Assembly (NCBI GenBank): GCA_949128115.1
Contig: OX421968.1
Location: 26,086,377-26,150,376, forward strand
Direction: 5' to 3'
Length of the DNA: 64,000 bases
Origin: Anaspis maculata
Lineage: Eukaryota > Arthropoda > Insecta > Coleoptera > Scraptiidae
Below the pieces are notes generated by a model. The model worked only from the letters and a program-made list of their open reading frames with translations. It was not told the DNA's origin and ran no database searches. This document shows, piece after piece, positions 55,588-64,000 of this stretch. A program made the position numbers and the translations under genes. Each line of letters opens with the position of its first letter. Position 1 is the first letter of the stretch.

Positions 55588-56848
55588 TCAAGAGAAGTAG
55601 GTATTACTTTGTGTTCGTGGATGATTCATTGTGTTTTCCTCGCCTTTCATGAGATTTTTGATTTTTTTCTGGATGCGGGTGAACTTTCCTTTCATAGATC
55701 TGTTTTCTAGATTGGGGTATATTTCAAACATCATATTTATCAGCGAATCAACATCATTTGTGCACCGTTTAGCTTCGAGTAGTGGGTTATTGTTTCCTTT
55801 ACAATTCTCAAGGAAACCCTTGAAAACGTCAAAGGTCAGGGGAAATGCTTTGGGGTTTTTATCAATAAGAGTTTGGATGATTTCGAAATCTGCGTCCATG
55901 CTGAGAGATTCCGAGGAGCTAGAAATTTTGTTTTTCGTGAGCTCGGTGTCAGGTTTCGAGATTTTCTGTTTTTTGGGTAGATTTCTAGGCTTAACAAAGG
56001 GGGCAGATAGAGATTCCTGAGATGCTTCAATTTCATCGAAAGGGTCTTGTGATTTATCCATCTGTTCGTCTATTGCCGGTGAGTCTAAACTCTCTGATGG
56101 AGGGGGGCGTTTTCCTGAACCTTTTTGTAAGTCGACTTCAAGATTTTCCAAGGTCTGCGATACTGAGGGTTGTTGCTGTTGTTGTTGGGTCCGACAAGAG
56201 CTAGAGATATGCCCCTGCTGACTGCAGATAAAACATGTAAGATCGTCATATGTTAGGAAGATGCGATAATTGGTATTTTCATAGTTAATGACGAAAGATG
56301 GAGTTAATTCAATATTCTCATCGGGGGAGGCATAAACGTGCCTTCTAAAACTCAAGACGTGAGTGTACTCTTAATCCTCATAACCATAACCTGTTCTGAG
56401 AAAAGATATTGGTGAAACCAGTTTCAGTCCAGTGTTCTTAATCTCTTGTTCAATGATTTCATTCGGAATTGATGGGCAAACGTTTGATATTATTATTCTT
56501 TTGGAGGGAGTAATCAGTTTTCGGATTCCTATGTCGACACCTTTTATAGTAATAGACTTGTACTTACTTGTTAGATCATTAACCATCTGTGGGGATGACA
56601 AATAAATGCACATGCGATCGTTTGAAATCCGAGAGGCAAACATGATGTTTTTAGGACCCATGCACAATCTTACCAACAGATTTCACATAATCGATTCTTG
56701 TTAATTCTTCGTTGATGTTCATAATAATTGCTTGTTCTTTTTTTGGGTAGACTATTGAAGAGCGAGTCTTGGCAGCGTTAACATAAGAAGGGGTGTTGTT
56801 TTGTGTACTGTTTGTGTGTGTGGATGAGCTTCTGTAGTCAGAAGCCAT
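55588..56848 (-). pseudogene. I-group LINE ORF1 (gag-like, zinc knuckle)
   Basis: It starts at the ATG 56848 (MASDYRSSSTHTNSTQ). A frameshift near 56655 leads into 56371-56676 (KNIMFASRISNDRMCIYLSS, an RNA-binding-like module: PSKRIIISNVCPSIPNEII). A TAA at 56371 is followed in the same frame by LSFRRHVYASPDENIELTP and a CX2CX4HX4C knuckle, CFICSQQGHISSSC (about 56240). A Ser/Gln-rich tail and a charged C-terminal domain to 55588 follow. ORF1 would bind the LINE RNA in the cytoplasm. Only one frameshift and one stop separate it from an intact gene. Confidence 0.82.
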
Positions 56849-56903
56849 CTTATTCAGTTTGGGAGCGTAGTGGATTCAATTGTAAACAATTGGTACGCCA
56901 CTG

Positions 56904-57981
56904 CCGGGCGCACCTGGCATCCAACAAAAAGTGATGTTTTTGCCGAGATATAACTTTGGATAGATACCACTGACCTGTTTCTGTTGAGAATAAACCTGCA
57001 TTAGGAGGATGTTTCCATAGATGGTTTGGTCCAAGACGAGTCCTGGGTGCAAAGAATGGCAGGTTGGTCGAAAAAACAGGATGAAAACACTACTGTAAAC
57101 ACGTGGTTTTCGCGTATTCTTAGGAGAGCACTCAAATGCGTGTTCACTGCGATAACACTCTTATCGGAATCTCGTTTTTTTTTTTTTTTTTTTTTTTTTC
57201 TTCTTTTGTATAAACTTGCGTATTGTCATTCGTCTTTGCAATCGGAAACGATCGTAAAAAGTCGTCGTGCCGTGCCCGTGGATGAAGGCCGCCATATACA
57301 TCCTTTTCGTGTTAAGGCCATCTTAGCGCAAGCGTCAGCAGGGTGGTACAAATTCTGACAGACGACAGTTAACGGCGAAACAACAGAAATTTTAGCTGTG
57401 TTTTGACACATATTTTTAAGGTTATGTCATTTCAGAACGCGATTTGCTTAGAAAAGCAGCTTCCTTATTAATCCTGCACTGCAGAAGGACCTTATATGGT
57501 AATTCCATGCTCTAATCGTCCTAACAAGCCCAACTGGAAAACAAATTGTCAACACATCTACTGTTCCAAATGTTCGTATCAATATTTAGGTAGGAGTCAA
57601 ACAGTAATCAAAGTTGGAGCTCGTAATAGAAAATATTGGCAATATTTTGTACTTTTTAGAAGCGGCACATATTGGCATTTTGCTAGGTAATTGGCAGTTA
57701 CCGCTAGAGACAACCAGATGTACCCAGGGTAGTGCAATCCTTCCATTTACATCTCAAGAGTGTTGTAAGTGTTCATATCATATCGCAGAGAAAGTCATTT
57801 GCAAAATCATTGCTTATGTTTTCACGTTTTGAAATTATATGGAATGCAAATAGTAATATAATGGTGGGCTAATGGGTGGGTGAATCTATCAAATACATAA
57901 AAAAGTTTTGTACCTAACATCGCTATCAATCACTTTCGCGTATATTCTAGTCGAATTTGTACCAACCTGTTCGAATATTCA
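56904..57981. other. spacer with a repeat shared with 43.4 kb
   Basis: 57210-57290 (cttgcgtattgt..., ggaaacgatcgtaaaaagtcg, gtggatgaaggccgccat) is the complement of 43414-43494. A run of about 25 T lies at 57175-57199. Frames here have no recognised domain. Confidence 0.5.
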
Positions 57982-59575
57982 CACTGAGAAAAATCGACTT
58001 AATAAACTTTGTTTCTAAAACTTTTTATTTACCTGAAACCAGAATTTTATTTAATATAAATTACCTGGTTACTTACTGTTGAATAACATGAGTTTTTGAA
58101 ACCGTTTATCAATTACTAATCTATTTTCCACTTAAAATAGTGGCCAACTGTTCCAGTTCAACAACTACAAATAAATGTTTGATAAGTAACATGACATTGG
58201 CATTACTGGCTAATAGAAAAGTTTATTAGCGAAAACATATTCGAGATAAATGTACTGTATGCTCGCCATTATTAAAATATTTTATAATTTAATGAACGTT
58301 TTCCTATGGCAAATAAATTGTTGGGAAAAACGACCCTGTTCGGAATAATTCGGAACCCGAGTGAGTGCAAAATGCGCCCTCAGTCCCCCGCGTGGCAGAC
58401 CGCTGTAGGATTACTAAGATTTGCCAGAGGGCAGTGAATTTGCGTGAAGTGTAGTGCAATATCGGATCGATAATATGGATCAGGTGGATCAGCACGACCA
58501 AGAGTTTCCATCTTCGAAGTTCGAAATTATTATTATTGGACTATTTTTAATGAGGAAATGTATTCTTCCTTTTTTTGCAAAAATTTGCTTTTTGCATGTT
58601 ATTGTTGTACCTACTGACATTCCGCATTTTGTGAACAGGTAACGTTACTGTTTCACCTACTTTTTTATATTTCATTTTATTATATTTAGGTTAGAAATAA
58701 TGGACCATTTCGGATAAGGCAATTTCTATACTTTTTGTACCTGCTGACATGCCATTTTATGAGTGATGTTACTGTGTTACCTATAAGTTTTTTTTTATTG
58801 TTACTAAGAGAATTTATCATTATTTTGTACCTGTTGACATATGCTATTTCATGAATAATGTTACTGTGTTACCTACCTAGTTTTTTGTATTATTACTCAA
58901 ATCTATACATATAGGCTGTTTCTGATGATAATAAGAGAATTTATTACTTTTTTGTACCTGCTGACATGCCATTTTATATGAATAATGTTACTGTGTTACC
59001 TACCTAGGTTTTTTATATTATTACTTAAATCTATATAGGCTGTTTCTGATGATAATAAGAGATTTTATCACCTTTTTGTACCTGCTGACATGCCATTTTA
59101 TATGAATAATGTTACTGGTTACTGTGTTACCTATACTTTTTTGTATCATCAATGTCATTTCATAAATAAATTCATCACGAAACATTTTCTATTTTATTAA
59201 TAATAATACCAATAATCCCTAATATAGTGTCAATTTGCAATGATTAAAATTGCTTTATTTACCGTAAGTAAAAAGCCCATTGGGGAAAATATAACTATTT
59301 ATTCAACATAATAATCAAGTTTATTACAGGCTAATGCCGACAAGCCAAAATATGAGTAACCTTAATTAGCACAACTTTGAAACTGTTAATGAAGTAGTTT
59401 ATTAAAGGGCAATACACGATTAACCAATAAAAAAAAATATTGACAAAAATAAACAGTCCCAGAAAACTCGATTTACTGGTTATTACTAAACAGTTGACTG
59501 GTCCCGTATTCATTACAACTTTTTGCTGACTGTTAATAAAATTTCAATTGCCTTAATTAAGCATTTCTCTCAGTG
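57982..59575. mobile_element. candidate element with CACTGAG ends
   Basis: CACTGAGAAAAAT...CTTAATAAA (57982) is opposed by ...CCTTAATTAAGCATTTCTCTCAGTG (59575); about 12 terminal positions match. The inner margins of both ends are rich in ttaataaa/tttatta and related phrases. No duplication or transposase was found. It could be one non-autonomous CACTA- or Chapaev-like element containing a tandem array, or two unrelated ends. Confidence 0.4.
58605..59150 (+). repeat. tandem array, five degenerate units of about 90-130 bp
   Basis: The phrase ttttgtacctgctgacatgcc followed by gaataatgttactgtgttacc recurs at 58605, 58734, 58825, 58951 and 59075. Units three to five are the most alike and include ctatataggctgtttctgatg. 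Confidence 0.75.
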
Positions 59576-62099
59576 CAGTTACGCGCCGGGAGTCTTACTC
59601 ATTTGACAACCGAACGCAAGCGCACTGTAGTAGGAAAATAGTGTATTGCCAAAATTTCAGCAACGAAGAGGTAAGATGCAGCCTTTGTCCAGCATAAGAC
59701 AAAGACAAGGAAGATAGACGCAAAAGCCAAGGTTTTCGTATTTGTACGGAGCTTGAGGGCTGTGGGTAGGATACGGAAAGGGCTGGTCTCGGGGCTGGTC
59801 GATTTTTACGAAATACGAAACCGAATATTGAACGCATGCTCTGCACGGGGCAGAAGACGCAAGGAATTGGGCGATATTCAGGCCGATTCACTAGCTACAT
59901 TTTCAAGCGTAGGTAAGCAAGATTCGTTCTTGCTCCAGCCAAGGTCAGCAATGTAACAAGCAAATTGCTAGGATATGGTATTCACTAAAGTAATCTTAAG
60001 CAAAATGAAATCTCATCTTAGCAATCTTGCTTGAAAGCTTGCTTGGTGCAACCTTGCTTGCTAAGTCTTATTCAGTAAGTCACTTAATACAATTTATCAT
60101 GTCATTTGAGCAAAATCTTGCTTGCTCATAACATGGACTCATAAGCAAGAAGGTTTTATCTGTTGCTAACTCAGAAATATCTACTCAGTGGAAGTAGTTT
60201 TTCATGTTCAGCTCCTAAATGAGATAGAAAATGCAATACTAGGTACCTACACAGTACACACTCAAATAATCTGTGTAGGTATTCTGCACCATCCTCTTAG
60301 ACAACTACTTGTGTAGTGTTAGAAATAGTATTTTTCGATACAAGAGCGCGTTTTCAGGCCCGAAGCCTTGTTTGCCATCATGCAGCGTAGCCGAATGCTA
60401 CAAAAAAGGCTGAGGGCCTGAAAAAGCTCAGCGCTCGTGTGTCGAACAACGTTTTTCGTAATCGTTGCTTAAATTGAGAGAAAACCCGAATTTATTGTAA
60501 ATTTGGACACTACTTTGACAAATATCAAGCTAGATACATAAACTGCAAAACTTATATTTTTGATTATGTATTACCTCGTGTATTACTTTGCGTGTTATGT
60601 ATCTACGAAACGATTACGAAAAATAGATTGCACACATTATTGTCATCGATTTTCGAGAGAAATAACACATCACAAAAACTCGAACTTCAAAGGCTTAAAA
60701 ATTTAAATTGGACACTATCGGGTTTGGGCATATTTTGGGCCCTGCAGGACCAGTTTTCCGTCAATTTTGCCACTGCCTTACCGTGTTGGTCAAAATTGAT
60801 TATGCAATATGCATAAGTAAGTGATTTCTCGTATTTGTGCAAAAAATTGTTTAGATTGTCCATCTCCTCAATAATTCATATGAAGAAAATATTGATGGAC
60901 TACTGGGCCCCAGCCCAATTTTCGTGGTTTTTGTGACAGATCTTGCAATGTTTCCTCAACCAGAGGACATAGTGATCTCATTCTTCCACTGATGGCTAAC
61001 TGATTTAAAGCAATGAAGTATAGGCTATTTTTATTTTATTGGACGCCGCGTCCGGGGTCAGCCGCCGCCCACTAGACAAAATGAAAGAAAGAAGTCAGTT
61101 CGAGAATGTACGCCATCATGTATTCTTGAACACTCTAGGTCTCGATCGACCAACTACAAACTCCCTAAAGACAAAAAAGCCGCTCTGCTAGTATCCGGTA
61201 TGAACTATCTAGATACTTGTCACGAATCGTCTTACTTATACGCCACCCATAAACAAAATCTTCCACTTTTCCTTCACGAATCGCATAATAAGCCTATTTT
61301 TCATAGATAATGAAGCAAAGCTCTCCGACATATAGGAGGAGTCCTTATTCGGACCGAATGCCTGCGCAGTGATGAGCCCTCAACAGGGGCGTAACACATG
61401 TCTGTGCAGTTTTGGTTTGATCGACTGGTGTTGTGGTAGACGGAGAGCTTTACTTTATTGAAAAAGCGATGGGTCCGTCATGGTCCTAGGAGGCGCAATA
61501 TTGGCGTGTTTGTGTTTTTCAAACATTGCGCTACTCGGCTTGAAAACGTGTATACACTTTACCATCGATGCTCCTGGCGACGGTGTGGCTTTACGTGGAA
61601 TTTGTGTTCAATTCCCTGGTCTACCTGATGTCTTTTGGAACACAGCATCCCGGAATGCCTTTGATAGATAGCGCCGCTTGGGAGACTCACATATCAGGAG
61701 TCCTCCTATGTGTACATTACAAGCATCTCTGTCTGCCACAGCACCAGATGGTTGGACCGGATATCTGCTCACTGATGAGCCCTCAACAGGGGCAATATCT
61801 AATACACGTCTCTGTACAGCTTTGGTCTCATCGGCTTCAGCCCATTGTGTGGCAGCTGACTTTGGAATGTACCAAGGAATAACTGTGAAATTCAAAGACT
61901 GCTTTCAAAGTGTAAGTGAGCTTCGAAACCAAAGCACTCAAGTAGGCAGCGTAGCCAGCATAGAGAGGGACACAGAACTAGATGGAGGAAAAAAAAATTA
62001 ACCGTAGGGTGTACTACCCCGTCATAAAAGCGGCAAGACTATCGCGTGCTTTCTGGAGCACACCATCACGCGGTCTTTCTAGACTCTGTTCATTAGATC
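59576..62099. other. anonymous DNA with small repeats
   Basis: 59900-60180 is rich in cttgctt/aagcaag strings. 60334-60446 is an imperfect hairpin (ttcgata.agagcg, ttcaggccc / gggcctgaa, cgctcgtgtgtcgaa). The phrase tgatgagccctcaacaggggc with neighbouring text occurs at 61370 and 61770 (degenerate direct repeat). Frames in 61480-62001 overlap in several phases and have no recognised domain, so no gene is called. Confidence 0.45.
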
Positions 62100-64000
62100 G
62101 CAGTGTACAAGTGCGAAGCTCTAGTGCATTCCAGAACATACATGTAGGCTTTGGCCCGTGAAACTGAACTGGTAACTTTAGCGGCCGAGTAGCACACAAT
62201 TTCCCTTTGGCGGAGTGCCGGATTCACAGCACGTTGATAATGCCCGCGAAATGTGTAGGATCTTTCGGGAGTCGCCTAGAAACCGTATTACGGGTCATTG
62301 TGGAATTTGCTAGAGGACCGATGGAAGATTCGAGAACACTAGTCGGAGTATATATAAGCACCACGGATCGGCCTACGAGTAGTATTGAATTCGAAGTGAT
62401 CGAGAGCAATAGAAAGCAAGTAGTAATCAGCGATATTCCCAAGTTAATCATTGTTGGCGTGTATTTATTGTAGCGGGCCGTAATAAATTGTGTGTTTAAA
62501 AACGATCGTCACAATTATTATATAAACGAACCTAAGCGCGAAATACGTAACATCTGAAGCCAGAAGCGGTATAATTGAGAGTAATTTGGCCTGTGACTAC
62601 AGGACATTCGGAACATTAGTGATTTGTAAATTCCGGAGACAAGAAGCATGTCGACGACAGGAGTCGAAGAAACTTTGACGAGCATCATGGCGATGATGCA
62701 GCAGCAGAAAATCTTCAAGAACAACAGGAGAAGAGGCGTTTGGAAGAAAAAGAAGAACTGACAAATCTTTTTCTAGAACAAAGAAATGTACGCGTTGAAG
62801 AGAAAGTAGAATTGAATAATCTTCTAGAGGCACAAAAAAAGGGATGAAAAATCTGCTACATGAACAGCAGAGTCTTCTACAAGAACAGCGTCTGGAAGAT
62901 AAGGAAGAAGTGAAGAATCTTCTAGAAGGACAGGAACAGGAATTGAGAAACCTGCTAAAAGAACAGGAAAGGAAACGCCTGGAGGAAAGGGAATAAAAAT
63001 TAGCCTTTGTGGGACAACAAACTCGGTATTTCGACGAAAGTGTAAAAGAGAAAGTGGTTGCGACGGTGGAAGAAAGAATGGGAGCGATGGAAGCCAACAT
63101 GACGAAGCTGGAACAACAGGTCCAGAAAAGTGCCACCAGTGCTGCGATGGTCAGTTCAGCGGGTGTCCATCGTGTGAAGCTGCCAAACTTCGATAGGAAA
63201 AGCCCATGGACTATCTTTAAGGGGCAGTTCGATGCCGCTGCCAAAGCAAACAGATGGAGCGAGGTTGACAGTGCTACGGCTCTAGTCCTGGCTGTCAGAG
63301 GCCCAGTGTTGGAGCTGCTCAGACGATTCCGGAGAGTGAGCAGAAGGACTTTACTAAGCTGACCAGGGTCCTGGAACTCCAATCTGGGGACAATCATGTG
63401 CGGCACATCCATCAAACCCAGCTGAAGGCCAGAATAAAAGAGAGCGGAGAAAGCCTTCTGGAATTTGACTCCAAATTCCTAGCCTAGCTTAGCCTTTCCA
63501 GCTTATCCAGCGGATGTGTTGGCCGACATCGCAAAAGAAACATTCATTGGCGGAAAAAAGATCCAGATGTGCGTCAGATGGTCATGATCAGCAATCCAGC
63601 CAACATCAGCTACGCGCTCATCCAAGCTATTTGCATTAAGGCAGCCAAAGATGCTTCGCAGCCCTATCGTCTTGGGGAGGTGAGCTTTGACGAATCCAGA
63701 GCATCACGTACTTCTGAGAAATCTGTGAAGGAAATGCTTGTTCTCAAGGTGAGCCAAGAGCTGGAGGAAGACCGCATTGCTTCGGATGTGGAAAACTGGG
63801 ATATCTGCGTCGGGACTGCAGGCAAAGGTTTAATTCAAGTGACCGTTCCATACCAGCACGGAGAACTCTCAGCCCCAGAGACGCTATCAAGAAAACTAAT
63901 TCCATCTGGCGCTAAGGGGGGCACGCTGGCTGGAAGTCCTCAATGGCCCAGGACTTACTCCGTCTCACTGCTGTGGGAGTCACCCAATAGCCTCCTTCTG
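62100..64000 (+). mobile_element. second Gypsy-type element, 5' part only
   Basis: An LTR ends at 62552 (...cgtaaca). It is followed by a primer-binding-like tctgaagccagaagcgg and a leader ending just before an ATG at 62648, arranged exactly as in the first Gypsy element (both leaders end in agaagcATG). TATA-like tatatataagc (62350) and aataaattg (62482) lie in the LTR. The LTR start is not determinable because the 3' LTR is outside the window; 62100 is a rough guess from the 445-bp length of the other element's LTR. The element continues past the window end. Confidence 0.75.
62648..63990 (+). pseudogene. Gag of the second Gypsy element, damaged
   Basis: It starts MSTTGVEETLTSIMAMMQQQ, parallel to the first element's gag. 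A Glu/Lys/Gln-rich coiled coil follows across several frames to about 63000. The capsid-like part (63009-63362) contains HRVKLPNFDRKSPWTIFK, GQFDAAAKANRW and VLAVRGPVLELL, clearly homologous to 5260-5420 of the first copy. A zinc knuckle at 63778-63819 reads CFGCGKLGYLRRDC: the metal-binding His is replaced by Tyr. Multiple frameshifts and stops (62762, 62996, 63360) show it is not functional. Confidence 0.8.

Larger units (their letters stand above)
50525..56903 (-). mobile_element. I-group LINE, fairly recent, with an internal insertion
   Basis: Minus-strand element: the 5' end is probably near 56903 (cagtggcgtacc, CAGT-type start), then ORF1 (56848-55588), ORF2 (55529-50610), a short 3' UTR and an A tail seen as the T run 50526-50537. 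ORF2 has AP endonuclease, RT with an FADD centre and a C-terminal RNase H, the combination of the I group. Damage is limited: a few frameshifts, one stop, and a 1236-bp insertion. A 5-6 kb element with all domains still readable is the youngest-looking autonomous-type element here. No clear target duplication was found. Confidence 0.9.

Noticed and set aside
61480..62001. Three overlapping frames of 63-107 residues
   Set aside because: The frames lie in different phases and strands over a degenerate direct repeat; no motif supports any of them.

Overview
This window reads as non-coding, repeat-dominated DNA from an arthropod nuclear genome. The evidence is an I-type and a second APE-type LINE, Ty3/Gypsy elements, Tc1, hAT and piggyBac relatives, a tRNA-derived SINE, and many short hairpin elements ending in TACAGGGTG or flanked by TA. 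Recurrent GTAGGTACCTAC-type strings and moderate AT-richness would fit a hemipteran such as a whitefly, but that is a low-confidence guess. I found no intact host protein gene and no bacterial feature. Almost every long reading frame belongs to a transposable element.

Layout. 0-9 kb: a Tc1 transposase remnant is split by a 554-bp hAT-type element with a perfect 8-bp target duplication. Next comes an internally deleted Gypsy element (4073-8266) whose two LTRs each carry a different small DNA-transposon insertion, then a LINE 3' scrap. 9-16 kb: mostly anonymous AT-rich DNA with small hairpins and a tRNA-derived SINE (13696-14044) with target duplications. 16-22.5 kb: a decayed minus-strand LINE (ORF1, endonuclease, reverse transcriptase, C-terminus), interrupted by a piggyBac-type element and by about 0.8 kb of unassigned DNA. 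23-26 kb: a hAT-like TIR element, other inverted-repeat elements and a LINE 3' fragment.

27-47 kb is the most unusual part. It is built largely from long inverted repeats: a foldback element with 20/40-bp tandem repeats in its arms (27231-29042), concentric palindromes (31125-31720), a TTAA-flanked palindrome (32228-32549), a mosaic of direct and inverted duplications with minisatellites (34.3-43.4 kb), and further palindromes (37650-38136, 38943-40552, 45945-46716). Three hairpin elements of exactly 120 bp share a core but have strongly diverged arms that remain self-complementary within each copy. A GC- and CpG-rich island at 30-31 kb is the only stretch that looks like a host promoter or first exon.

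49-57 kb: a 852-bp hAT-type element with 8-bp target duplication, then a fairly well preserved minus-strand I-group LINE (ORF2 with a long open frame). Its RNase H domain is interrupted by a 1236-bp TIR element with a 2-bp duplication. 58-64 kb: a CACTGAG-ended candidate element with internal tandem repeats, anonymous DNA, and the 5' end of a second Gypsy element running off the window.

The genes do not form a pathway. They are independent mobile elements, and the nesting gives a relative chronology: host LINE, LTR and Tc1 copies first, small DNA elements later. All calls come from reading the sequence; no database comparison was possible.
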